Source: an uncultured Eubacterium sp. (GTDB taxonomy: Bacteria; Bacillota; Clostridia; Lachnospirales; Lachnospiraceae). From it: a stretch of 64,000 bases of DNA. A model generated the notes under the pieces. That model saw nothing but the letters and a program-made list of their open reading frames with translations. It did no database searches and had not been told where the DNA came from. This document shows positions 16,388 to 24,816 of this stretch, piece by piece. The stretch is taken from positions 1-64,000 of the forward strand of contig CAKRGF010000010.1 of the NCBI GenBank assembly GCA_934322085.1, in the 5' to 3' direction. Positions within the stretch are counted from its first letter, which is position 1; each line of letters begins with the position of its first letter. Both the position numbers and the translations under genes were made by a program.

Positions 16388-17317
16388 ATGAAAAAGTTAT
16401 TTTTTGAAACCGAAAAAGATGGGTTTTATGGAACTTATTATGAAAATCCCAAAGGTTCAGACTGTGCGGTTATTGGATTGTTTGGAGATGACCCCAATGA
16501 TTATATGGCGAAATGCGGGACAAAATGGCTTCATAAAAATGGTGTCAATGTCCTTTGTATGTCGCCGGGAAAGAAAAATTACAGCCATGTAAATTTCCCG
16601 CTCGAACGTATTGAGACGGCAATCCAGTGGCTGAAAAATAAAGGAAATCAAAAAATCGGAATTATGGGAATGAGTACAGCGGGTATGGATGCTCTTGTTG
16701 CAGCTTCTTTCTTTTCGGATATTACGCTGACATTTGCGCTTACTCCTAGTGATTTTGTATGGCAGGGATTTGAACAGGGAGAAAAAGATGGATGCAAGGA
16801 ATGGCCGGTCCCGGGAGCGTCCACTCTTTCATGGAAGGGAGAGCCCCTTGCTTATATGCCATTTGTATATAAGCATCCGGTATACTGGCAGAAAATTCAG
16901 GAAGAAACAAAAGGTTCCGGTGATATTGAACGCAGCACCTGCCTGTTTATTGATTCTGAAAATGCAAGAGAACATACCGAAGAGGAAATGATTCCGGTTG
17001 AGAATATAAAGGGAAGACTGTTTCTTGTAGGAGCCGAGGATGATTCCTTCTGGGAAACAGGAAAATACATCCGCCGTATGGATGAGCGGTTAAAAGAGCG
17101 CCCGCATACCTGTGAGTATGTGCCACTCGTGTATGAACACGGAACTCACTTTGTACTGCCGGAATCCCTGCTTCGCAAGGCTTTGCCGGTGGGACTTAAA
17201 TTTGTGATGCGATTTATTTTCAAAGCGGCAAAAGAATATCCAAATGAGTGTGAAAAAACGCGAAAAGATATTGACAGAAGACTTTCTTCTGCCCTAAAAG
17301 AGTGGCGGGAAGAGTAG
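16388..17317 (+). CDS. acyl-CoA thioester hydrolase/BAAT C-terminal-like alpha/beta hydrolase
   Basis: 309 aa alpha/beta hydrolase. Nucleophile elbow GMSTAGMDA (usual G-x-S-x-G), acid region GAEDDSFW and catalytic His in YEHGTHFVLPE give a complete triad. Resembles the BAAT/acyl-CoA thioesterase C-terminal domain family, which in bacteria may act on acyl esters or peptidic substrates. RBS TGGAGGAAGAG. Third gene between the two arrays. Confidence 0.8.
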   Translation: MKKLFFETEKDGFYGTYYENPKGSDCAVIGLFGDDPNDYMAKCGTKWLHKNGVNVLCMSPGKKNYSHVNFPLERIETAIQWLKNKGNQKIGIMGMSTAGMDALVAASFFSDITLTFALTPSDFVWQGFEQGEKDGCKEWPVPGASTLSWKGEPLAYMPFVYKHPVYWQKIQEETKGSGDIERSTCLFIDSENAREHTEEEMIPVENIKGRLFLVGAEDDSFWETGKYIRRMDERLKERPHTCEYVPLVYEHGTHFVLPESLLRKALPVGLKFVMRFIFKAAKEYPNECEKTRKDIDRRLSSALKEWREE

Positions 17318-17352
17318 ATTATGAAACTTTTGCAAGGAGATATTTGCAGTTA

Positions 17353-17600
17353 GTTGACCTGATTTGGGAAAATAGTAAATTCAGTCAACCACTTTATAGA
17401 TAAAAGTTGACTTAAAAATTGCTTTTTGCCAAATAGGTCATCAAAAGTGACTAAAGTAAATGACTGTATTTAAGATAATGCAAATTTAGATCAACAAATA
17501 TATTGTAAAAGTTGACTTAATTAGAGAAAAAGTAGAAAAAAGTCAAATAGAAGCCGGATTTTGGTTGACCGTTGTTGTGATTTTAATAAAACAGGTCAAC
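17353..17600. repeat. hexamer array B (GTTGAC/GTCAAC, 53-bp period)
   Basis: Sites start at 17353, 17384, 17406, 17437 (GTCATC), 17459 (AATGAC), 17490 (ATCAAC), 17511, 17542 (GTCAAA), 17564 and 17595, giving 31,22,31,22,31,21,31,22,31. This is the same series as array A, including the single 21 and the same AATGAC variant at the fifth site; both arrays span exactly 248 bp in the same orientation. The intervening sequence has clearly diverged without indels. Confidence 0.9.
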
Positions 17601-17668
17601 ACAGTGTTTCCGTTTCTTTTTTTATCATACGACGGTGCAGCCAAATTACATAATACATAAAAAAAGAC

Positions 17669-17694
17669 GCCCGAAGTCTGGGAAAACTTCGGGC
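17669..17694 (-). terminator. terminator of the AbrB-type gene
   Basis: Perfect 9-bp stem GCCCGAAGT/ACTTCGGGC with an 8-nt loop; followed on the minus strand by a U-rich run. Confidence 0.85.
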
Positions 17695-17715
17695 AAACAC
17701 TAAAGGGATATATGA

Positions 17716-17976
17716 TTAAATTAAACCAGCAAGCTTTGATAATTCACGGATTGATTCTTTGGAAACTAATTTTCCTTTGTACTCAATCAAATCCTCTTCA
17801 GAACCAGTAAAAATATCCTGTTTCTGTCTTTCACATTTTCTTAAAATAATTTTGTCATCTTCAGTATATATTTCCAATAATTCGCGGTCTTTAAATCCTA
17901 AAGACTTACGAAGTTCTTTTGGCAGAGTAATACGTCCGACTGCATCTAACTGTCTTGCAATACCTGTTTCTGTCAT
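17716..17976 (-). CDS. AbrB/MazE/SpoVT family DNA-binding protein
   Basis: 86 aa from the ATG at 17976, preceded on the minus strand by AAAGGAG; the longer frame to 18015 runs into the promoter. N-terminal swapped-hairpin AbrB domain is clear: RQLDAVGRITLPKELRKSLGFKDRELLEIY. The C-terminal about 35 residues have no recognised domain. Probably a dimeric or tetrameric regulator. Own promoter with an overlapping palindrome suggests autoregulation. It lies next to array B. Confidence 0.9.
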   Translation of the reverse strand: MTETGIARQLDAVGRITLPKELRKSLGFKDRELLEIYTEDDKIILRKCERQKQDIFTGSEEDLIEYKGKLVSKESIRELSKLAGLI

Positions 17977-18014
17977 AGGTTTACTCCTTTGAAAAACTTT
18001 TTTTAACGTAGTCA

Positions 18015-18043
18015 ACTATAGTACGTTTTTGACATTTTGTCAA
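18015..18043 (-). promoter_or_regulatory. strong sigma-A promoter with operator-like palindrome
   Basis: Minus strand TTGACA (18043-18038), 17-bp spacer, TATAGT (18020-18015). The palindrome TTGACA-TTT-TGTCAA (18029-18043) overlaps the -35, and a GTCAAC hexamer (18011-18016) overlaps the -10; both fit autoregulation. Confidence 0.8.
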
Positions 18044-18199
18044 GTGATTCGACGATTAAAAGAGTATAAAAAAATAATGAAAAAGAATAGACCTTTTTTA
18101 TGACACACGGATGCATATAATAATAAGAAAAGGATGCTTTATTTTTTGTCCTAAAAGTGATAAAATGAAAATGATTAATTTGTGAAAGGAGTGTGTTTC

Positions 18200-19105
18200 A
18201 TGAAAAAGAGGAAAAAGGGATTATGGATTCTTGGTTTTATGTGTGCGATGATATGCGGTATCGTGTTGTCGAACAGTAAAAGTCAGGCAAAGACAATCAT
18301 TTATCCAACCGTAGCAAGCGGGAAACTGGTCAAGGAAAGTAATCATTGTGTGATTGATTATTCCAATACAGCAGACGGATATGTGATGGCTAAGTTTAAA
18401 AAAGCACTGGGCCCTACGTTAAAATGCGTTGTTACAACAGGGGGACAGGCGTTGAATGATGGTTACAAATATACACTTTCTGTAAATAAATATCAGGTTA
18501 TTCCGTTAACTGAGGGAAATACAACTTATACGATTTACCTTCTTTATGAAGTTGGTGGACGCTATGCCATGGAGATGACCCTGAAAGTAAATGTTAAGAT
18601 GACGGACCAGTTTGGACCGTATCTGCGGCCGAATCAGTTTGTGAATTATACCAAAAGCACGAAAGTTGTAAAAAAAGCAGCCTCGATTACAAAAAGTTGT
18701 AAAAACGATTTGGCAAAGGTAAAAAAGGTATACAACTATGTTATTAAAAATTATAAATATGACAAAAAACTTGCCAAGACAGTAAAGCCTGGTTATGTGC
18801 CGAATTTGAATAAGATTTACAAGAAGAAAAAAGGAATCTGTTTTGATTATGCGGCAGTAATGACTGCGATGCTGCGAAGTCAGGGAGTTCCGACAAAACT
18901 AATTGTAGGTTATACCGGGAATGCGTATCATGCATGGATAAACGTGTATTCCAAGAAAAAAGGACGCATTTCCAAAATGATTTATTTTAATGGTAAGAAA
19001 TGGAAACTGATGGACCCTACATTTGCTTCAACCAGTAAATCAAGTAAGTCCATTATGAAATACATAGGAAATGGTAGAAATTACAAAGAAAAATTGAGTT
19101 ACTAA
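18200..19105 (+). CDS. secreted transglutaminase-like domain protein
   Basis: 301 aa from the ATG at 18200 (AAAGGAG 10 bp upstream). Lys-rich N-terminus and hydrophobic segment give a signal peptide or anchor (about residues 5-27). The middle (about 40-140) is strand-rich and unrecognised. Residues about 170-290 form a transglutaminase-like core: Cys in GICFDYAAVMTAMLRSQG, His in AYHAWINV, Asp in WKLMDPTF. Likely a cell-wall or surface peptidase/transglutaminase homologue; substrate unknown. A pilus-like operon follows 15 bp later but may have a separate role. Confidence 0.82.
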   Translation: MKKRKKGLWILGFMCAMICGIVLSNSKSQAKTIIYPTVASGKLVKESNHCVIDYSNTADGYVMAKFKKALGPTLKCVVTTGGQALNDGYKYTLSVNKYQVIPLTEGNTTYTIYLLYEVGGRYAMEMTLKVNVKMTDQFGPYLRPNQFVNYTKSTKVVKKAASITKSCKNDLAKVKKVYNYVIKNYKYDKKLAKTVKPGYVPNLNKIYKKKKGICFDYAAVMTAMLRSQGVPTKLIVGYTGNAYHAWINVYSKKKGRISKMIYFNGKKWKLMDPTFASTSKSSKSIMKYIGNGRNYKEKLSY

Positions 19106-19120
19106 TCAGGGGAGTGTGTC

Positions 19121-20167
19121 ATGAGTAAGCAAACAGTAAGTAATGAGTATGTTTCTGCTTTTTGTCTGGAAATGTCGCTTTTACTGCATGCCGGCATTGG
19201 AATCGAAGACGGATTGTATCTTTTGATTGAGGACGAAAAGGACAAAAAAAGCAAAAAAATGCTAGAGCAGCTAGCGGATTTGGTGACGGATGGAAGACCA
19301 TTTTCCGAAGCGGTACGAGAGGCTGGTACGTTTCCGAAGTATGTTGGCGATATGATTGAAACTGGTGAGGAGACAGGGCGATTAGAGCAGTCCTTTCAGG
19401 CACTGGCAGATTATTACGACAGGCAGCAGCAATTGATGTCGCAGGTTCGCAGTGCTCTTCTGTATCCGTTCATATTGATGATTTTGATGTTAGTAATTTT
19501 AGTTGTGCTGCTTGTTAAGGTACTTCCGATTTTCAATCAGGTCTATGAGCAGCTTGGCGGTACGATGGGCGGCACGGCGAAACTTTTACTGCGGTTTGGT
19601 GACTGGCTTGGAAGTATCATGCCGGTATTGTGCGGTATCATTTTTGCCATTGTTTTGGTGGCAGCAGTGATTGCTTGCAGCAAGAGGGCAAGAGGCTTTT
19701 TCGTGAAGTTGTATAAAAAAGTTTTTGGCGGACACGGAATTGTGCGCCGGATGGGTGAAGCAAGATTTGCGTCAGCGATGGCGATGGGAATGATGAGTGG
19801 ATTAAATACCGAAGATGCATTCCGTACGGCGATGCTTTTTCAGGATGTAAATCAAAAGACGAAGAAGCGTTATGAGAAATGTCTTGAGATGCTGGAAGTG
19901 GGCGAACCGATGGCGAAGTCCTTCCGTGAAAATGAAGTGTTGGAAGCGTCATTTTGCCGGATATTAGATTTGGGTGCCAAAAGTGGTACATCCGATACGG
20001 CGATGGCAGAAATTTCACGGCGTATGGACGACAGAGTGCAGTTGGAAATTGCACGAAAAGTTGGTAGGATTGAGCCTACGATTGTCATTATTACCTCCAT
20101 TCTCGTAGGCATTGTTTTGATAACCGTAATGCTGCCGTTGATTCATATCATGTCTTCAATTGGATAG
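19121..20167 (+). CDS. type II secretion/type IV pilus inner-membrane protein (GspF/PilC family)
   Basis: 348 aa. Platform protein of pilus-like machines. Two T2SSF domains (about residues 10-130 and 210-330) and three membrane segments (about 115-140, 165-190, 320-345). The second domain has the typical FASAMAMGMMSG.. and LLDLGAKSGT-like segments. First gene of an operon with four small pilin-like genes and a PilT-type ATPase, so it likely anchors assembly of a short pilus or pseudopilus. Confidence 0.9.
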   Translation: MSKQTVSNEYVSAFCLEMSLLLHAGIGIEDGLYLLIEDEKDKKSKKMLEQLADLVTDGRPFSEAVREAGTFPKYVGDMIETGEETGRLEQSFQALADYYDRQQQLMSQVRSALLYPFILMILMLVILVVLLVKVLPIFNQVYEQLGGTMGGTAKLLLRFGDWLGSIMPVLCGIIFAIVLVAAVIACSKRARGFFVKLYKKVFGGHGIVRRMGEARFASAMAMGMMSGLNTEDAFRTAMLFQDVNQKTKKRYEKCLEMLEVGEPMAKSFRENEVLEASFCRILDLGAKSGTSDTAMAEISRRMDDRVQLEIARKVGRIEPTIVIITSILVGIVLITVMLPLIHIMSSIG

Positions 20168-20172
20168 GATGG

Positions 20173-20505
20173 ATGAAAATGAAGAAACAGAGAAGTTTTC
20201 TAATCATAAAAATTGTATTACTGATAGCGGTGATTGGCGGTCTGCTTTATGCGATGAATGCTGGGGCGGCAAAATTGAATCAGGGGCAGGAGGCAGAGAG
20301 CATGAAACAGCTTGAAAACTCCATTCGCAAGGCAACGATGACCTGCTATGCGACAGAAGGCGTATATCCGCCTACCCTTGAATATTTAAAGAAAAATTAT
20401 GGAATCCAGATTGATGAAAGCCGTTTTACCGTCTTTTATGAAGTATTTGCCAAAAATTTGATGCCGGAAATTACAGTAATGGAAAATCAGGAGCGGGTCG
20501 ATTAG
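20173..20505 (+). CDS. pilin-like protein, type II secretion context
   Basis: 110 aa. A basic N-terminus precedes a single hydrophobic helix (about residues 9-28); the remainder is a small globular domain with two Cys-free strands. The layout fits a pseudopilin, though a canonical Gly/Phe-Glu prepilin peptidase site is not evident. Lies 5 bp after the GspF gene. Start could alternatively be the ATG at 20179. Confidence 0.65.
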   Translation: MKMKKQRSFLIIKIVLLIAVIGGLLYAMNAGAAKLNQGQEAESMKQLENSIRKATMTCYATEGVYPPTLEYLKKNYGIQIDESRFTVFYEVFAKNLMPEITVMENQERVD

Positions 20506-20507
20506 CA

Positions 20508-21020
20508 ATGAAGAGAAGCAGCCAGAAACATAGTATTGAAAATGTATTTGTTCTTGTGTTGTTTGCCATTTTCGCCATGACCGTAGTGGCAGTTTTAGCA
20601 CTGGGAGCAAATCAGTATAAAAGCTTGGTTGAGCGTGATAATAATGCGTACAATAAAAGAATTATCACGTCTTATGTGTCTGCCCAGATTCGCGGTTACG
20701 ACAGGACGGATGCTGTGGAAGTAGGCGGATTTGCTTCGCCAGGTGCGCAAGATGAGGTAAATACGCTGCATCTTTTGGAGAAAATCGATGGCATCCGGTA
20801 TGATTTGAAAATTTATTATTATCAGGGTAAGGTGTATGAGTTGTTTGCCGCCGAGGATGCTGAAATGAAACCAGAGGATGGTGTGGCGATTATGGATGCG
20901 AAAGATTTGCATTTTGAAAAGAAAGGAAGTCTCATACGAATTACATCAAAAGATAGTGAAGGCCGACAGAATGAGGCAACCGTTTCTCTGCGAAGTGAGG
21001 AAAGCGGGGTGGCATCGTGA
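20508..21020 (+). CDS. DUF4860-type pilin-like membrane protein
   Basis: 170 aa. One N-terminal membrane helix (about residues 12-36), then a mostly beta domain ending RITSKDSEGRQNEATVSLR. The pattern (SSQKHSIENVFVLVLFAIFAMT...) matches the DUF4860 family seen in Firmicutes pilus-like operons. Overlaps the next gene by 4 bp. Confidence 0.7.
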   Translation: MKRSSQKHSIENVFVLVLFAIFAMTVVAVLALGANQYKSLVERDNNAYNKRIITSYVSAQIRGYDRTDAVEVGGFASPGAQDEVNTLHLLEKIDGIRYDLKIYYYQGKVYELFAAEDAEMKPEDGVAIMDAKDLHFEKKGSLIRITSKDSEGRQNEATVSLRSEESGVAS

Positions 21021-21418
21021 ATTATGAAAGAAGCAAAGCTCCATTAGCGTTGATGGAGCAGATTATTATGATTTTAGTGTTTGCGCTGGCGGCAGCAGTG
21101 TGTTTGCAGGCATTTGCCTATGCAAACGGGTTGTCTAGACGCGGTGAAAAAGAAAATATTGCGGCAGCCCATGCGCAGGAAGTAATAGAGATGTGCAAAG
21201 CGTGTGCCGGCGACTGGCAGAAAGTAGTATGGGAAATGCCCGGTCAGATTGAGGGAGATACTTTGAAAATTCCTTTTGAGCAGGACCACATGACGGTTCA
21301 AATAACAAAGACGGATGCAAATGAGTATTTAATAAATGCAAAAGTTATTGTTTTTGATGAAGATAAGAAAGAGATTTATCATATTGCGGCAGCGTGGCAG
21401 AGAGGGGGCACATCATGA
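21017..21418 (+). CDS. pilin-like membrane protein
   Basis: 133 aa, GTG start overlapping the previous stop (GTGA). One membrane helix (about residues 12-34), then a small extracytoplasmic domain. Ser-Lys-Ala-Pro-Leu before the helix is unlike a classical prepilin cleavage site, as with its neighbours. Identity as a minor pseudopilin is inferred from operon position and topology. Confidence 0.6.
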   Translation: MNYERSKAPLALMEQIIMILVFALAAAVCLQAFAYANGLSRRGEKENIAAAHAQEVIEMCKACAGDWQKVVWEMPGQIEGDTLKIPFEQDHMTVQITKTDANEYLINAKVIVFDEDKKEIYHIAAAWQRGGTS

Positions 21419-21828
21419 AAAAACGAAAGCTCTCATTCACAAGTGTAGGCGGCAGTTCAATTCTGACGATTTTTGCCGTATTATGTTTTCTAGTTTTTGC
21501 TCTTTTGTCGCTGTCGACGGCAAAAGCTAACTATAACCTGTCAGAAAAATCAGTAAAAGCAGTAAGTAATTACTATACAGCAGATACGAAAGCAGAAGAG
21601 ATATATTCACAGATTCGGGCAGGAAATATGCCGGATGGTGTGAAAAAAAAAGAAAGTTCTTATACTTACACGTGTGCGATTGATGATAAGCAAAAACTGT
21701 TTGTTGAAATCAAAAAACAAAAAGGGAAATTTCATGTAGTAAAGTGGGAGAAGCAGTATACCGGTGAGTGGAAACCGGATGATACCATCAATGTTTGGGA
21801 TGGAATGGAACAAATGCTTCCAGACTAA
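21415..21828 (+). CDS. pilin-like membrane protein
   Basis: 137 aa from the ATG at 21415, which overlaps the previous stop (ATGA) and follows AGAGGGGG. One membrane helix (about residues 16-37) and a short soluble domain. Fourth small membrane protein in the operon; minor pseudopilin by context only. Confidence 0.6.
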   Translation: MKKRKLSFTSVGGSSILTIFAVLCFLVFALLSLSTAKANYNLSEKSVKAVSNYYTADTKAEEIYSQIRAGNMPDGVKKKESSYTYTCAIDDKQKLFVEIKKQKGKFHVVKWEKQYTGEWKPDDTINVWDGMEQMLPD

Positions 21829-21845
21829 AGAAAGAGAGAAAAGAT

Positions 21846-22913
21846 ATGGAACGTTTAGTGGAAATATTAAGAAAAGCAGTCTCTGATGGGGCATCGGATA
21901 TTTTTATTGTTGCCGGTGGTGCATTGAGTTATAAGGTGGATGGTGAGATTCATCCAATGGAAGCTTCGGCAGGACGTCTGATGCCGGATGATACAAAGGT
22001 GCTTTTAGATGAAATTTATGAGTGTGCCCGCCGGGAGAAAACTCATTTTTTAAAAGAAGGAGACGATGATTTTTCCTTTGCGATTGAGGATTTGGCGAGA
22101 TTTCGTGTGAATTCATATTTTCAGCGTGGTTCACAGGCGGCGGTTATTCGTGTTGTTTCGTTCCAGATTCCGGATTATAAGGAATTAGGGATTCCGGAAG
22201 AGGTAATTGCCCTGTCGAAATTACAGCATGGCATGATTATTATTTCAGGAACGGCTGGAAGCGGAAAATCGACGACACAGGCGTGTATCATTGATGCGAT
22301 TAACAAAGAGCGTGAGGCGCATATTATTACGCTGGAGGATCCGATTGAATATTTGCACCGCAATCAGAAATCATTAATCAGCCAGCGTGAAATTGCGATT
22401 GATACCGAGAATTATCTGACCGGGCTTCGCGCGTGCCTGCGTCAGGCACCGGATGTTATTCTGTTAGGGGAAATGCGTGATGCGGAAACGATTCGTACGG
22501 CGATGACCGCAGCAGAAACCGGACATCTCGTTATTGCAACACTGCACACCAAGGGTGCGGTAAATACGATCGACCGAATTGTAGATTCCTTCCCGGCAGA
22601 CCAGCAGGACCAGATTAAAATCCAGCTCTCGCTTGTGTTAGACTGCATTGTTTCCCAGCAGTTACTGCAGAGAGAAGGCGGCGGCATGATTCCGGCAGTG
22701 GAGATTATGAAAATTGTGCCAGCGATTCAGAACATGATTCGAGACAGTAAAAACTATCAGATTGATAATGTCATTCAGACGTCTGGAGAACAGGGAATGG
22801 TTTCGATGGACCAGTACATTTTGAAACTGTACCGGAAAGGTGAAATCAGCGAAGAAACCGCACTTTTATCCGCCATTAATCCAGAGCAGTTAAAGAGAAA
22901 ATTAAGCCGGTAA
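21846..22913 (+). CDS. PilT-family secretion ATPase
   Basis: 355 aa from the ATG at 21846; the longer frame overlaps the previous gene. Hexameric ATPase of pilus machines, PilT subfamily (twitching retraction type). Walker A GTAGSGKST, Asp box (TLEDPIEYLH), Walker B (ILLGEMRDAETI) and His box (TGHLVIATLHTKGA) are all present, and the C-terminal Asn-Pro-Glu-Gln-Leu region resembles PilT. No PilB/GspE-type assembly ATPase is encoded in the operon. Converges on the kinase gene with no gap. Confidence 0.9.
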   Translation: MERLVEILRKAVSDGASDIFIVAGGALSYKVDGEIHPMEASAGRLMPDDTKVLLDEIYECARREKTHFLKEGDDDFSFAIEDLARFRVNSYFQRGSQAAVIRVVSFQIPDYKELGIPEEVIALSKLQHGMIIISGTAGSGKSTTQACIIDAINKEREAHIITLEDPIEYLHRNQKSLISQREIAIDTENYLTGLRACLRQAPDVILLGEMRDAETIRTAMTAAETGHLVIATLHTKGAVNTIDRIVDSFPADQQDQIKIQLSLVLDCIVSQQLLQREGGGMIPAVEIMKIVPAIQNMIRDSKNYQIDNVIQTSGEQGMVSMDQYILKLYRKGEISEETALLSAINPEQLKRKLSR

Positions 22914-24815
22914 TTATTTTATAGTATTCGGAAGGACGAATCGCACAACAAAGATTCCGTCCTTTGGCTCAAAGGAAATAACACCCTTTGCCTTGTCAAC
23001 GATGAGGCGGGCAGACTGGGTACCGATACCCATACCGGAATGTTTTGTTGAGAAGAACCGATTCGCTTTTTGAATGGGTTCTTTTTTGCAGCTATTTTCA
23101 ATCATTGCAACAATGTTGTTTTTCTGTGGCTGGATCTGAATTCGGATATACGCATTTTCTGGTACCTGGCTTGCGGCCTCCCATGCATTTTCCAAGAGAT
23201 TACCAAACAAAATCGAAAAGTCAGTGTCGGGAATCGACAGCGTTTCTGGAAGGTTTGCCAGACATTCGAATGCTACGCCATTGTTTTTGCAGAGTGTCTG
23301 ATAGTATTGTAAAATCGCATCCGCAAGCATATTACGGCATAATACGATACGTCCTTTCTGCTCTCTCTGCTCTGCGTATTGTGCCAAATATTCCAGTGCT
23401 TTTTCGCGTTCATTATTTTGCAGATAGGTCGTAACAGTCTGCATGTGGTGGCGGTGGTCGTGGCGCAGGCGAATCGATTCGTCAATGCGCTCCGTAAGCT
23501 CCTGATAGTGCGCTTTCTGAATTTCAATCTGCTTTGCCAGATAATGAGTCTCTTCCTCTAACAAAAGTTTTGCACGGTAGGTTTTCGATAAATCCTGCCA
23601 CAATTCATAGCCGATAGAAACGACCAGCAGAAAAGTGCCAATTTCCTGAAACCAGCCGCCGTAAATCGGTTCGTAGCCCGGATACATACGGTCAGCAGTC
23701 AAAGAGGCGGCAAACAAAACAGTACCGATTAAGAGAATTGGTGACGCGTGCAATTCTTTCTGGTACGAATAGTATGCGTGGAATAAAAGCAAAAGAGCAC
23801 AGCCTGCTTTGTACAAAAATAAAAATTCAGAATACAGTTTGGCGAAATGTGTGCTGCCGTGTAAAAACAGAGTGAATATAAGGGATAAAAGCACACAGCT
23901 GCCAAAGATAAGCGTTTCGCGTCGAATCAATTTCTTAGGAAGGTTAAAAATTGTTCCCTGCAGCAAAACCATGCATGGATACATGGCGGTTAAACATGCA
24001 ATTTCCAGTGGGTACCATGGGAAAACAGAAAAACTGCCATAGGAAAATAGAACTGGATATAGGGAAATAACGAAAAATAAGCCACATAAAATGGTAAAAA
24101 TCAGTGCGTTTTTGTGCTTTAGCCGGCAGAAAAAAAACAGCGAGCAGGCGGCAAAAAGAAAAATAGCTGTGAGCGTAATGCCGGAAATGAAAAGTTTTGT
24201 AGAAAGATATTTCTGAATGGCAGTAATCGTTCCAAAGGCAGGCGGATAGGTAATACCACTGTAAATGTGCGAATAATTGGTCACAATAATGGTAATATGG
24301 ACAGTGCCGGATGCGGTAAAAGAAATCTCTCGATTACCAATTAAATCTTTATAATGCGCTGGGTCAGGGTTTCCCTGCGAACAGACTTTTTCCTCATTTA
24401 GGTACAGTGTATAAGCGGAAAAAATTTCTGGCAGATACAAAGAATATGTCCGCGCCGTGTCCGGGAGAGATAGTGTTAAGCGATAGGTGGCAGTGCCATT
24501 CGAAGCCTCAGAAGTGTTGCCAAGACTGAAATTGCCAAATGAGCCAAGGGTTAAAAAAGTGCCTCCCGTTACTTTTTTTTCATTAAAATCGGAAGGCGTA
24601 TATTGTTTGCCCGGGAAAAAGTTCCACTGATGGGCAAGGAAAATTACGGAATCACCGGATAAGTCGGCATCGGAACAAAACATGACACCGCCCATCGGGT
24701 AAACCGGATTATTTTCATATTTGTTATTGTAATAGAATAGAAAGTGTGCAAGAAGCAGAAAGGAGGCAAAAGGAAGAAACAAAGCGAGAAATAGTTTAAC
24801 AAAGCGAGGTTTCAT
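22914..24815 (-). CDS. 7TM sensor histidine kinase (GHKL family, LytTR partner)
   Basis: 633 aa from the ATG at 24815, one base past the stop of the upstream gene. N-terminal signal/membrane segment, an extracellular strand-rich domain (about 40-200, 7TMR-DISM-like), seven membrane helices (about 215-420), then a coiled linker and kinase core. H-box RLRHDHRHHMQT, N-box LFGNLLENAWEAA and G-box GMGIGTQSAR are typical of AgrC-like GHKL kinases that phosphorylate LytTR regulators. Part of a three-gene minus-strand unit with an exported protein and a LytTR regulator. Confidence 0.88.
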   Translation of the reverse strand: MKPRFVKLFLALFLPFASFLLLAHFLFYYNNKYENNPVYPMGGVMFCSDADLSGDSVIFLAHQWNFFPGKQYTPSDFNEKKVTGGTFLTLGSFGNFSLGNTSEASNGTATYRLTLSLPDTARTYSLYLPEIFSAYTLYLNEEKVCSQGNPDPAHYKDLIGNREISFTASGTVHITIIVTNYSHIYSGITYPPAFGTITAIQKYLSTKLFISGITLTAIFLFAACSLFFFCRLKHKNALIFTILCGLFFVISLYPVLFSYGSFSVFPWYPLEIACLTAMYPCMVLLQGTIFNLPKKLIRRETLIFGSCVLLSLIFTLFLHGSTHFAKLYSEFLFLYKAGCALLLLFHAYYSYQKELHASPILLIGTVLFAASLTADRMYPGYEPIYGGWFQEIGTFLLVVSIGYELWQDLSKTYRAKLLLEEETHYLAKQIEIQKAHYQELTERIDESIRLRHDHRHHMQTVTTYLQNNEREKALEYLAQYAEQREQKGRIVLCRNMLADAILQYYQTLCKNNGVAFECLANLPETLSIPDTDFSILFGNLLENAWEAASQVPENAYIRIQIQPQKNNIVAMIENSCKKEPIQKANRFFSTKHSGMGIGTQSARLIVDKAKGVISFEPKDGIFVVRFVLPNTIK

Positions 24816-24816
24816 C

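Noticed and set aside
14651..17600. CRISPR array
   Set aside because: Regular spacing is striking, but the repeat is only 6 bp, alternates in orientation and has mismatched units; no cas genes are present.
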